A stretch of 64,000 nucleotides of DNA from Salipiger sp. H15 (lineage in GTDB: Bacteria > Pseudomonadota > Alphaproteobacteria > Rhodobacterales > Rhodobacteraceae). The position numbers and the translations under genes are program-made. Location of the stretch: positions 372,001 to 436,000 of the forward strand of contig NZ_CP123386.1 of NCBI RefSeq assembly GCF_040409955.1. The letters are read 5' to 3'. The number at the start of each line of letters is the position of its first letter. Position 1 is the first letter of the stretch. This document shows, in pieces, positions 51,347 to 59,491 of the stretch. The notes below the pieces were generated by a model. It did not search any database, was not told the DNA's origin, and saw nothing but the letters and a program-made list of their open reading frames with translations.

Positions 51347-51368
51347 CAGGCGGCTCCAATCATGTCTT

Positions 51369-52220
51369 TCATCCCGCCCCGGAGAGCGGCAGATAACTTT
51401 CCATCAGGCTTCCGGCCAGCATGTACCAGCCGTCGATCAGCACGAAGAAGATCACCTTGAACGGCAGCGAGATCAGCACCGGCGGCAGCATCATCATGCC
51501 CGCGCTCATCAGCACCGAGGCGACGATCAGGTCGATCACCAGGAAGGGCAGGTAGATCAGGAAGCCGATCGAGAAGGCGCGGCGCAGCTCAGAGATCATG
51601 AAGGCGGGCACCAGCTCGCGCCAGCCCACGGCCTCGGCGCCCTCGGGCAGGGGGCCGGGCTCGACCGCCGCGCCGCCCGCGTCGCTGCGCGCGGCGATGT
51701 CGTGGAAGAGCGCCAGGTCCTTCTCGCGCGTGTTGGCGTACATGAAGGTCTTGAACGGCTGGCCGATCCGCGCCAGCGCCTGCTCCTCGGTGATCGAGTT
51801 CTCCATCAGCGGCTGCACGCCGCCCTCCCAGGCGTCCTCGAAGACCGGCTGCATGACGAAGAAGGTCATGAACAGCGCCATCGAGGTCAGCACCATGTTG
51901 GGCGGGGTCTGGTTGAGACCCAGTGCCGAGCGCAGCATGGAGAAGACGATCACGAACCGGGTGAAGCTGGTCATGATGACCAGCAGGCCCGGGGCGAGCG
52001 ACAGCACGGTCATCGCCGCGATCAGCTGGATGATCCGCCCCGAGAGCGAGGCGCGCTCGTCCGAGCCCGCGGGGGCCGAGCTCAGCGCGTCGCCGATCGC
52101 GCCCAGCAGGTCCGAGCCCGCCGATTGCGCATGGGCCGAGCCCGCGGCCACGACGAACAGCCCCGCCGCCAGAAGCAGGCAGGTCAGCGCCGTTCCCCAC
52201 TGGCCGCGGTTCCGGGTCAT
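51369..52220 (-). CDS. fliP: Flagellar export gate protein FliP
   Basis: The protein has 283 residues. A cleavable signal peptide ends near GSAHAQ, as usual for FliP. Membrane segments with LSLAPGLLVIMTSFTRFVIVFSMLRSALG and PPNMVLTSMALFMTFFVM are diagnostic, and VLISLPFKVIFFVLIDGW lies near the end. It forms the export pore with FliQ and FliR, which are not in this window. It overlaps fliN by 4 bases. Confidence 0.96.
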   Translation of the reverse strand: MTRNRGQWGTALTCLLLAAGLFVVAAGSAHAQSAGSDLLGAIGDALSSAPAGSDERASLSGRIIQLIAAMTVLSLAPGLLVIMTSFTRFVIVFSMLRSALGLNQTPPNMVLTSMALFMTFFVMQPVFEDAWEGGVQPLMENSITEEQALARIGQPFKTFMYANTREKDLALFHDIAARSDAGGAAVEPGPLPEGAEAVGWRELVPAFMISELRRAFSIGFLIYLPFLVIDLIVASVLMSAGMMMLPPVLISLPFKVIFFVLIDGWYMLAGSLMESYLPLSGAG

Positions 52221-52543
52221 TCCTCGGACACGTAGTCCTTGACGATCTCGATCAGCGAGACGCCAAGCCGGTCGTCGGGCAGCCGCACGAGGTCGCCGCG
52301 CGCCACGAGCCGCTCGTTGATCATCACCTCGACCGGCTGGCCGATGCTCTTGTCGAGCTCGATGATCGAGCCGCGGCTGAGCTTCAGCAGCTGCGCGATC
52401 GGCATGCGGGTCTGGCCGAGCACGATCTGCACGTTGAGCCCGACATTGAGCATCGCATCGATGCCCTGTCCGCTCTCCGCCGCCTTGGGGGCCGCCGCCG
52501 CAGCGCCGGTTTCCGGCTTGGCCGTCTCGGTTTCGTCCACCAT
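52217..52543 (-). CDS. fliN: Flagellar motor switch protein FliN
   Basis: The protein has 108 residues. An Ala/Glu-rich start leads to a SpoA domain with VQIVLGQTRMPIAQLLKLSRG and VEVMINERLVARGDLV, then RLGVSLIEIV. It forms the C-ring base with FliM and binds FliH. It starts 3 bases after fliH and overlaps fliP by 4 bases. Confidence 0.94.
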   Translation of the reverse strand: MVDETETAKPETGAAAAAPKAAESGQGIDAMLNVGLNVQIVLGQTRMPIAQLLKLSRGSIIELDKSIGQPVEVMINERLVARGDLVRLPDDRLGVSLIEIVKDYVSEE

Positions 52544-52546
52544 CTC

Positions 52547-53215
52547 TTAGTCTCCTGCCTGATCTTGCCCGATCGCCGCGTCCAAGCGCGCCTTGCTGTC
52601 CTCGAGTGCGCCGAGGATGCGACCGCAGATGTCGTTGAAGCTGTAGCTCATCACGCCGTGGTCCCACTCGGCGCGCACGTCGCCGATGGCGAGCGCCGGG
52701 TCGGGCTTCACCTCGACGCGGCCGCCGAAGCCGGACTGGCGGGCGATGCGATGTATTTCGGTGCCGCTGGTCTCGGTCACCTCGGGGGCGAACCAGAGCT
52801 TCAGCTCGGCCGAGCCGAGCGCCATGCGCACCGCGCCGCGCGCCTCCTGCAGCGCCTCGGCCTCCGCCAGCGCGGCGCCGGTGGCCGGGGCGACCTGCCG
52901 CAGCACCGAGAGCGCGAAGGCGACCATCTGCGATTCCAGCACCGCGTGGTGATGGTCGGCGTCGTCGAAGAGCGCGCGGAGCGCGGGGCCAACGGCCTCG
53001 ATCGCGCTCGTCTGGCGGGCGCTGTTGCTCTGCAGCGCGGCGTTCGAAGCCTCGTCCCGGCCCTGTTTCAGCCCGGCCTCGAAGCCCTCGTTGCGCGCCT
53101 TGGTGACCGCCGCGTCGAACTCCGCGCGGGTGTAGATCGCGCCCTGCTTCGGCTGTTCGCCGCGCCGCTGGGACTCGGCCTCGGCGTCGAAGTTGCGGTC
53201 GAAGATGAAGCTCAT
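52547..53215 (-). CDS. fliH: Flagellar assembly protein FliH
   Basis: The protein has 222 residues. The helical N-terminus has AVTKARNEGFEAGLKQGRDEA, the FliH Gly-rich motif area, and a C-terminal domain has RVEVKPDPALAIGDVRAEWDHGVM. It regulates the FliI ATPase and docks at FliN. fliI is not next to it, which is unusual. Its ATG overlaps the fliF stop by 4 bases. Confidence 0.86.
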   Translation of the reverse strand: MSFIFDRNFDAEAESQRRGEQPKQGAIYTRAEFDAAVTKARNEGFEAGLKQGRDEASNAALQSNSARQTSAIEAVGPALRALFDDADHHHAVLESQMVAFALSVLRQVAPATGAALAEAEALQEARGAVRMALGSAELKLWFAPEVTETSGTEIHRIARQSGFGGRVEVKPDPALAIGDVRAEWDHGVMSYSFNDICGRILGALEDSKARLDAAIGQDQAGD

Positions 53216-54969
53216 GTCGCGGCTCCCTCGGCGAGCCAGGCCTTCACGACCTTGATCGCGTCATCGGGCTCGCGCTCGATCAGCTCGCCCACCGTGTTGA
53301 TCCAGCCGCGCTGCACGCCGCCGGTGACCGAGGCGAAGGAGACCATCTCCTCGCTGCCGTCGGGCAGGGGGTCGAGCACGGTGCCGGTGTGGTAGACCGT
53401 CTCGTCGCGTCCCCCGGCCTGCGGGCCGCCGTGGATGTGGGTGACGTTGGTCTGGCCGGGCAGGCCGGGCGGGGTCCTCGCGCCCGGCAGCGCCGCGGCG
53501 GCGTTCGGCGCGGGCAGGCCGCCCGGCATGTCGGCCGGGTCGAGCTCGTTCGCCGCCATCAGCTTGCCGAGGGCGGGGCGGACCGCGAAGGCCAGCACCG
53601 CGGCCACGAGCCCCAGCGCGAAGAGCCCGCGCAGGATGGTGCCGATGTTCTCGGAGAGCACCTGCGCGATGCTGCGCGAGGCGGGTTCGCCGACGTCCAT
53701 CGAGTAGTCCATGAAGCGCAGGCTGACCACCTCGACCGCGTCGCCGCGCGCCTCGTCGAAGCCCATGGCGCTCTGCACCAGTGCCTGCAGCCGTTCGAGT
53801 TCCTCGGTGCTGCGCTCCTCGTACTCGACCGAGCCGTCGGGCTGCACGTTGTAGATGCCGTTGATCAGCACGGCGACCGACATGCGCTGCACGTCGCCGG
53901 GCTCGCGCACCGTCTCGACCTGCTTGCCGCCGATCTCGTAGTTGACGATCTCGTTGTTGGAGTTCGAGCTGTTGCTGTTGGTGCCGGGCACCGCATCGGC
54001 GAGCGCGGCGGGCACGTCATCGGCGACGCCGACCTCACCGCTGGCGGCGCGCTGGTCCTGCGTCACCTCCTCGCGCGTTTCGGTCGAGCGCACCACGCGC
54101 TGATCAGGGTCGTAGGTCTGCTCGCGCACCACCTGCCGCTCGCTGGTCAGGTCGACGCTGACCGTGACGCGGGCATTGCCGGCGCCGACGCGGGCCGACA
54201 GGATCTGGGTGATGCGCTGGCTGAGCCGGTCCTCGATCTGCGCGCGGGCCGATTGCAGCGAGGCCTCGCTGCCCGCCTCGCCGTCGTCGGCAAGGATGGT
54301 CTCGCCCGAGGCAGAGAGCACCGTCACCTGCGCCGGGGCGAGGTCCGGCACCGCGGACGCAACCAGAGCGCGAATCGCATGGGCCTGCTTCATCCCGATC
54401 TGCCGCGAGCCGCGCACGATGACCGAGGCCGAGGGGGTGGGCCGCTCGCGCGAGAAGGGCTCGCGCTCGGGCAGCACGAGGTGCACCCGCGCCGCCTCGA
54501 CGCCGTCGATGGTCTGGATCGATCGCGCCAGCTCGCCCTCCATCGCGCGCATCCGGTTCACCCGCTGCATGAAGCTGTTCATGCCAAGGCCGCTCTGCTC
54601 GTCGAAGAGCTCCCAGCCCGGGGTGCCCTCGTTCGGCAGGCCGAGCGAGGCAAGCTCCATGCGGGCGCGGGCCATGTCCTCGGCCGGAACGCTGACCGCG
54701 GTGCCCGCGGTGTCGGTGCGGCTGCGGATGCCCGCGGCCTCGAGCGAGTCGACGATGCGCGCGGCGTCCGCCGGGTTCAGGTCGCGGTAAAGCGCGATGT
54801 AGTCCGGCGTCGTGATGACCGACAGGCCGAAGAATACCGCCAGAACAAGGGCGAACCCCGTGCCTCCCAGCACCGAGAGCCGTCGCCATCCCAGCGATTT
54901 CAGATTTTCCAGTATCGCCTGCACCTGTCCTGCGCCCTGCCGTGTCGCCTTCGGCAAGAATAAACACAA
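53212..54969 (-). CDS. fliF: Flagellar MS-ring protein FliF
   Basis: The protein has up to 585 residues. Two membrane helices bracket a large periplasmic part: LGGTGFALVLAVFFGLSVI near the N-terminus and GLFALGLVAAVLAFAV near 455. Ring-building motifs ALYRDLNPADAARIVDSL and VHLVLPEREPFSRE are present. The C-terminal FliG-binding tail ends in DAIKVVKAWLAE. It is the first gene of the fliF-H-N-P-G operon. The start is unsure: TTG 54969, TTG 54957 or GTG 54924, all in frame and none with a strong site. Confidence 0.94.
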   Translation of the reverse strand: MCLFLPKATRQGAGQVQAILENLKSLGWRRLSVLGGTGFALVLAVFFGLSVITTPDYIALYRDLNPADAARIVDSLEAAGIRSRTDTAGTAVSVPAEDMARARMELASLGLPNEGTPGWELFDEQSGLGMNSFMQRVNRMRAMEGELARSIQTIDGVEAARVHLVLPEREPFSRERPTPSASVIVRGSRQIGMKQAHAIRALVASAVPDLAPAQVTVLSASGETILADDGEAGSEASLQSARAQIEDRLSQRITQILSARVGAGNARVTVSVDLTSERQVVREQTYDPDQRVVRSTETREEVTQDQRAASGEVGVADDVPAALADAVPGTNSNSSNSNNEIVNYEIGGKQVETVREPGDVQRMSVAVLINGIYNVQPDGSVEYEERSTEELERLQALVQSAMGFDEARGDAVEVVSLRFMDYSMDVGEPASRSIAQVLSENIGTILRGLFALGLVAAVLAFAVRPALGKLMAANELDPADMPGGLPAPNAAAALPGARTPPGLPGQTNVTHIHGGPQAGGRDETVYHTGTVLDPLPDGSEEMVSFASVTGGVQRGWINTVGELIEREPDDAIKVVKAWLAEGAAT

Positions 54970-54971
54970 CT

Positions 54972-54990
54972 GTTCTTGCTCATCAAGAAC
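54972..54990. promoter_or_regulatory. Inverted repeat between divergent fliF and fliL
   Basis: GTTCTTG-CTCAT-CAAGAAC is a perfect 7+7 inverted repeat in the divergent promoter region 54970-55071, well placed to control both operons. It shares the CAAGAA half with the palindrome before the sigma-factor gene. Confidence 0.5.
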
Positions 54991-55071
54991 TATGGGGGAA
55001 GTTCTGCTTGCCTAATGCGAAGATTTCCAGCATGGTATGACAAGATTAACCACCACTCCCGAAGACGGTCC

Positions 55072-55662
55072 ATGGCTGACGCAACAACGACCGAGAACAG
55101 TTCAGGCGCCACCTCGAAGAAGGGGAAAATCGTCATCGCGCTGGCCATTGCCCTGGCTTGCGTCGTGGCGTTGCTGGTCGGCCTGATGGCCTCGGCGGGG
55201 CCGGGCGGGCTTGGCGCGCTGATCGGCCGGGACAGTGCCGGGGCCGAGGGGTCCGGGCAGCACGGCGCGGCGCCGGGACACGCGGCCACGCCGGTTTCCT
55301 CGGGTGGCGCCAACGTGCTCGATCTGCCGAAGGCGCCCGAGAACATCATCGTGCTGCCGTTCCAGGAGATCATCGTCAACATCACCGCGACCACCGCCAC
55401 CGGCCGCCAGACCTCGCGGTTCCTGAAGCTGAACCTCGCGCTGGTCTACGACAACACCCTGCCCGGGGCGGCGGCGATCGAGAGCCGGCAGCTCTTCATG
55501 CGCGACAGTTTCCAGGACTACCTGCGGCAGCTCAACGAGAGCGACCTGCAGGGGTCGATCGGGCTTGCCCGGCTGAAGGCCGAACTGCTGCGCCGGGCGC
55601 GGGCGATCACCGACAGCGACGCGCCGCTGGAATTCCTCATCGCGGACCTGATCATCCAATGA
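55072..55662 (+). CDS. fliL: Flagellar basal-body protein FliL
   Basis: The protein has 196 residues. One membrane helix (about 20-42, IVIALAIALACVVALLVGLM) is followed by a Gly/Ala linker and a periplasmic domain with LPFQEIIVNIT, RFLKLNLALVYD and ARLKAELLRRARAI, the FliL pattern. It surrounds the stator and aids torque. The start at 55072 keeps the short cytoplasmic tail. It overlaps fliM by 4 bases. Confidence 0.88.
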   Translation: MADATTTENSSGATSKKGKIVIALAIALACVVALLVGLMASAGPGGLGALIGRDSAGAEGSGQHGAAPGHAATPVSSGGANVLDLPKAPENIIVLPFQEIIVNITATTATGRQTSRFLKLNLALVYDNTLPGAAAIESRQLFMRDSFQDYLRQLNESDLQGSIGLARLKAELLRRARAITDSDAPLEFLIADLIIQ

Positions 55663-56600
55663 CCCAGCCGAGCCAAGCCATGATCGACACCCGCGCCGTC
55701 GAGGAGCTGATCGTCGAGCGTGCAAAGCGCTCCTATGCGCGCCTGCCGATGCTCGAGGTGGTGTTCGACCGGTTCGCCCTTTCGCTGGCGCAGGTGCTCA
55801 AGGCCTATCTCGGCGCGATGGTCGACGTGAGCCTCGCCAAGGTCGACTATCTCACCTGCCAGGACGCGATCGACGGGCTGCCCGAACCGGCGCTGATCGG
55901 GGTCACCGACGCGGTCGAGTGGGGCGGCACCATCGCCGCGGCGCTGCGGCCGGAACTGCTCTACTCGATCCTCGAGATCACCTTCGGCGGGCGGACCGTG
56001 CCGGAAAGCCCGCGCATCGTGCGCAACTTCACCGGCATCGAGAAGCGGATCGGCAAGAACTTCTGCGAGCGCACGCTCGCCGAGCTGTCCCACGCCTTCG
56101 AGAAGGTCACGCCGGTGCGCTTCGAGGTCAGCCATCTCGAGACCAATCCCAAGGCGCTGATGCTGGGGCCGCCGACCAGCTCCTGCGCCCGCGCGGTGCT
56201 GAAGATCAACATCGAGGACCGGATCGGCGAGATGGTCTTCCTGCTGCCGACGACGGCCTTCGAGGCGGTGGCGGATGTGCTGTCGCAGAACTTCACCGGC
56301 GGCCAGCTTGGCGGCGACACCGGCTGGCGGATGAAGCTGACCGACAAGCTCGGCACCACCAACATCCCGGTCTCGGCGGTGCTGGGCGAGGCCCGGATCA
56401 CCCTGCGCGAGGTGCTGTCCTGGATGCCGGGGCAGGTTCTCGACCTCGGGATGCAGGTGGACGATCCGGTGAAGATTTCGGTCATCGGCAAGGATATCGC
56501 GCTCGCCGAGGTGGGACGCCGCAAGAACGGCAAGATCGCCCTCAAGATTTCTGAAAAATTGTACGAAGAAGAGGATTTGCCCAATGTCCTTCTTGATTGA
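55659..56600 (+). CDS. fliM: Flagellar motor switch protein FliM
   Basis: The protein has 313 residues. The middle CheC-like domain (about 30-220) contains LYSILEITFGGR and FTGIEKRIGKNFCERTLAEL. The C-terminal SpoA domain has NIPVSAVLGEARITLREVLSWMPGQVLDL. The N-terminal CheY-binding motif of most FliM proteins (LSQDEIDALL) is not visible; the chain starts MTQPSQAMIDTRAVEELIV. The downstream gene overlaps its last 17 bases. Confidence 0.93.
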   Translation: MTQPSQAMIDTRAVEELIVERAKRSYARLPMLEVVFDRFALSLAQVLKAYLGAMVDVSLAKVDYLTCQDAIDGLPEPALIGVTDAVEWGGTIAAALRPELLYSILEITFGGRTVPESPRIVRNFTGIEKRIGKNFCERTLAELSHAFEKVTPVRFEVSHLETNPKALMLGPPTSSCARAVLKINIEDRIGEMVFLLPTTAFEAVADVLSQNFTGGQLGGDTGWRMKLTDKLGTTNIPVSAVLGEARITLREVLSWMPGQVLDLGMQVDDPVKISVIGKDIALAEVGRRKNGKIALKISEKLYEEEDLPNVLLD

Positions 56601-56949
56601 CATTGCCATTCTGGTGCTTCTCGTCGGAACGCTGACCTACGCCTGGGTGGTGGATCGCCGCGTGCGCGTGCTGATGGCGGCGCTGCGCGAGCTGGAGCCG
56701 ATGATCGGCAATTTCTCCGCCGCGGTGGACAAGTCCGAGACGGCGGTGTCGGCGCTGCGCGCGGCCGGCGAGCAGGCCGCCGAGGCGCGCGCCCGGCGCC
56801 AGCGTGAGCCCGAGCTCAGCCGCAACGAGGCGCCCTCCTTCCGCACCTCGCGCGAACGTCCGACCCGTCCGGCGGGCACGGCCTCGGTGTCGGGCAAGTC
56901 CGAACTGGTGCGCGGCTTCTTCGAGACCGTGCGCAACCGCGAGGCCTGA
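56584..56949 (+). CDS. DUF6468-like flagellar protein (PflI-related)
   Basis: The protein has 121 residues. One N-terminal membrane helix, IDIAILVLLVGTLTYAWVV, is followed by a short coiled stretch, an Arg-rich disordered tail and an end SELVRGFFETVRN. It resembles the DUF6468 group, which includes the Caulobacter flagellar positioning protein PflI; the link is by size and layout and should be taken as tentative. It sits between fliM and motE with overlap on one side and a 5-base gap on the other. Confidence 0.65.
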   Translation: MSFLIDIAILVLLVGTLTYAWVVDRRVRVLMAALRELEPMIGNFSAAVDKSETAVSALRAAGEQAAEARARRQREPELSRNEAPSFRTSRERPTRPAGTASVSGKSELVRGFFETVRNREA

Positions 56950-56954
56950 TCCCG

Positions 56955-57611
56955 ATGCGTCCCATCACCTTCCTCCTGATCGGGCTGGCCATCGCGGTGA
57001 TCGGCAAGATCGGCGTGACGCTGGCTGACGAGGCGCAGCTGGCGGCGCTCCCGACGCCGCCGCGGGCCGAGCAGACGATGTTCGTCGGCGCGGCCTCGGC
57101 GGCTGCCAGCAGCGAGCCCGAACCCGCGCCGGTGCCGGGCAAGGCCACCGCTGCCGCGGCCGATCCGGCGCTGCTCTGCGAGGGCGGGCCCGAGGAGCTG
57201 CTGGAATCCATCCGCGCCGAGCGCGAGCTGCTGGTCGCGCAGAAGGCGCGCAACGCCCAGAACGAGGCCGAGCTCGACCTCGCGCGCGAGACCCTCGAGG
57301 TCGAACAGCAGCGGCTGGCGGACCTGAAGGTCGAGCTGGAAGGGCTGCTGGAGAAGGTGAAGGCCGCGCATACCTCCGACGTCGACCGGCTGGTCGCGCT
57401 CTATCGCAACATGAAGCCAAAGGATGCGGCGACGATCATGGACGACCTCGACATCGAGGTCTCGGTGATGGTGCTCGGCACGATGAACGAGCGCGACGCG
57501 GCGCCGATCATGGCGGCGCTGAACCCGGTGCGGGCGCGGGCGATCTCGCAGATCATCCTCGAACGCTCGAAGCTGCCGGGCGACCAGCGTCTCGACGACA
57601 TCCGCCTCTGA
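56955..57611 (+). CDS. motE: MotE-family periplasmic motor chaperone
   Basis: The protein has 218 residues. An N-terminal signal-like helix is followed by an Ala/Pro-rich linker, a coiled coil (about 85-135, LDLARETLEVEQQRLADLKVELE region) and a MgtE-N-like domain VALYRNMKPKDAATIMDDLD with MNERDAAPIMAALNPVRARAI. MotE in Sinorhizobium is a chaperone for the motor protein MotC. No motC is recognised here. It is last in the fliL operon and followed by a terminator. Confidence 0.85.
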   Translation: MRPITFLLIGLAIAVIGKIGVTLADEAQLAALPTPPRAEQTMFVGAASAAASSEPEPAPVPGKATAAAADPALLCEGGPEELLESIRAERELLVAQKARNAQNEAELDLARETLEVEQQRLADLKVELEGLLEKVKAAHTSDVDRLVALYRNMKPKDAATIMDDLDIEVSVMVLGTMNERDAAPIMAALNPVRARAISQIILERSKLPGDQRLDDIRL

Positions 57612-57628
57612 CCCAAGGTTCCCTCGTG

Positions 57629-57664
57629 AAAGCGCCGGCCTGCATCCGCGGGCCGGCGCTTTTA
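57629..57664. terminator. Bidirectional terminator closing the flagellar locus
   Basis: AAAGCGCCGGCC pairs perfectly with GGCCGGCGCTTTT around a 9-base loop. It ends motE on one strand and the ABC exporter gene on the other. Confidence 0.85.
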
Positions 57665-57690
57665 CGTTTGCGCGTGTCTGCCGGGGCGGA

Positions 57691-59391
57691 TCAGCTCGCC
57701 AGCTGGTAATAGGCCGCCTTCGCCTCGATCAGCGCGTCGTGGCTGCCGCTCTCGACCACGCGGCCCTCTTCCAGCACCACGATGTGGTCGGCGTCGCGCA
57801 CGGTGTTGAGCCGGTGCGCGATGACCAGCGTGGTGCGCCCCACCGCCAGTCGCGACAGCGCCGCCTGCACCTCGCGCTCCGTGGTCCGGTCGAGCGCCGA
57901 GGTCGCCTCGTCGAGCAGCAGGATCGGCGGGTTCTTGAGGAACACCCGGGCGATCGCCACCCGCTGCCGCTGTCCGCCCGAGAGCATCACGCCGCGCTCG
58001 CCCACCACCGTGTCGAGCCCGGCGGGCAGGCTCTCGACCAGCGGTCCGAGCTGGGCATGGGCGACCGCGGCGAGGATCTCCGCCTCGCTGGCCTCCAGCT
58101 TGCCGTAGGCGATGTTCTCGCGCAGCGTGCCGCCGAAGAGGAAGACATCCTGCGACACGAGCCCGATCTGCTGGCGCAGCGAGGCGAGGGTCATCTTGCG
58201 GATCGGGACGCCGTCGATGCGGATCTCGCCCGCCGTGGGCTCGTAGAAGCGCGGCAGCAGCGCCATGAGGCTCGACTTGCCCGCGCCCGACGACCCGACC
58301 AGCGCCACGGTCTCGCCGGGATGGATGTCGAGCGAGACCTCGTGCAGCACGCCGCGCGCGCCGTCATAGGCAAAGCTCACCTTGTCGAAGCTGATCTCGC
58401 CGCGGAAGGCCGGGGCGGCGATCGCGTCCGGCGCGTCGGCGATGTCGGCCTCGGTGGCCAGAAGCTCGGTGTAGCGACGGAAGCCGGCGATGCCGCGCGG
58501 GTAGGTCTCCATCACCGCGGCGATCTTCTCGAGCGGACGGAAGAACACGCCGACCAGCAGCAGGAAGCCGACGAAGCCGCCTTCCGACAGCGTGCCGTCG
58601 AAGACGAAGGCCGCCCCCGCCACCATGACCACCACCTGCACGAGGCGCATGCCGGTGTAGTGCAGCGCCGTCAGCTTGGCCATGATGCGGTAGGCGTCGA
58701 GCTTGGTCTCGCGGTAGCGGCGGTTGTCCTGCTCGAAAAGGGCGCGCTCGTGCGGCTCGTTGGAGAAAGCCTGCACCACGCGGATGCCGCCGAGGCTTTC
58801 CTCGAGCCGCACGTTGAAGGCGCCGACCCGGCCGTAGATCGCCTGCCAGGCCTGCGTCATGCGCCCGCCGTAGACCGCCACCAGCCAGACCATGACCGGC
58901 ACGATGACCAGCGTCATCAGCGCCAGCGGCAGGTGGATCCAGGCCATCAGCCCGAAGGCCCCGGCGAAGGTCATCAGCGCGATGAAAAGGTCCTCGGGCC
59001 CGTGGTGCGCGACCTCGCCGATCTCCTCGAGATCGCGGGTGACGCGGGCCACCAGCTTGCCGGTCTCGGCGCGGTCGTACCAGCGCCAGCTGAGCTTGGT
59101 CAGGTGCGCGAAGGCGCGGCTGCGCATCTCGGTCTCGATGTTGATGCCCAGCATGTGGCCCCAGTAGGTGACCACGATCATCAGCAGCGCGTTGATCATG
59201 TAGACCGCCACCAGCCCGAAGCCGGCGAGCAGCGTCAGCGTCCAGTCGCCGCCCGGCAGCAGGTGGTCGATGAAACCGGCGATGGCGATCGGAAAGGCCA
59301 GCTCGAGCAGGCCCGAGGCCACGGCGGATCCGAAGTCGAGCCAGAAGAGCCGCATGTGCGGGCGGTAATAGGCGAAGAACTGGCGCAGCAT
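57691..59391 (-). CDS. ABC exporter (fused permease-ATPase, MsbA/lipid or siderophore type)
   Basis: The protein has 566 residues. Residues 1-300 contain six membrane helices. The ATPase follows with Walker A GSSGAGKSS near 365, signature LSGGQRQRVAIARVF and Walker B PILLLDEATSALDRTTE, all intact. ATG 59391 is favoured because GGGAGA precedes it; ATG 59457 would add a non-family leader. It lies downstream of the TonB receptor and AraC regulator on the same strand, so siderophore or metal-related export is possible but not proved. Confidence 0.9.
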   Translation of the reverse strand: MLRQFFAYYRPHMRLFWLDFGSAVASGLLELAFPIAIAGFIDHLLPGGDWTLTLLAGFGLVAVYMINALLMIVVTYWGHMLGINIETEMRSRAFAHLTKLSWRWYDRAETGKLVARVTRDLEEIGEVAHHGPEDLFIALMTFAGAFGLMAWIHLPLALMTLVIVPVMVWLVAVYGGRMTQAWQAIYGRVGAFNVRLEESLGGIRVVQAFSNEPHERALFEQDNRRYRETKLDAYRIMAKLTALHYTGMRLVQVVVMVAGAAFVFDGTLSEGGFVGFLLLVGVFFRPLEKIAAVMETYPRGIAGFRRYTELLATEADIADAPDAIAAPAFRGEISFDKVSFAYDGARGVLHEVSLDIHPGETVALVGSSGAGKSSLMALLPRFYEPTAGEIRIDGVPIRKMTLASLRQQIGLVSQDVFLFGGTLRENIAYGKLEASEAEILAAVAHAQLGPLVESLPAGLDTVVGERGVMLSGGQRQRVAIARVFLKNPPILLLDEATSALDRTTEREVQAALSRLAVGRTTLVIAHRLNTVRDADHIVVLEEGRVVESGSHDALIEAKAAYYQLAS

Positions 59392-59491
59392 CCGGCTGTC
59401 TCCCGAGGGTAGGTACGCAATCCTGCCGCAAAAGGCAGGAAGGGGCACCGCATCCATAGACGCGGCGCCCCGGCTTGTCAGGTGTAACGCG

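Noticed and set aside
55040-55060. TTAACC half-site before fliL
   Set aside because: The base positions 11 upstream read GTAT rather than TTAA, so no full CtrA box is formed.
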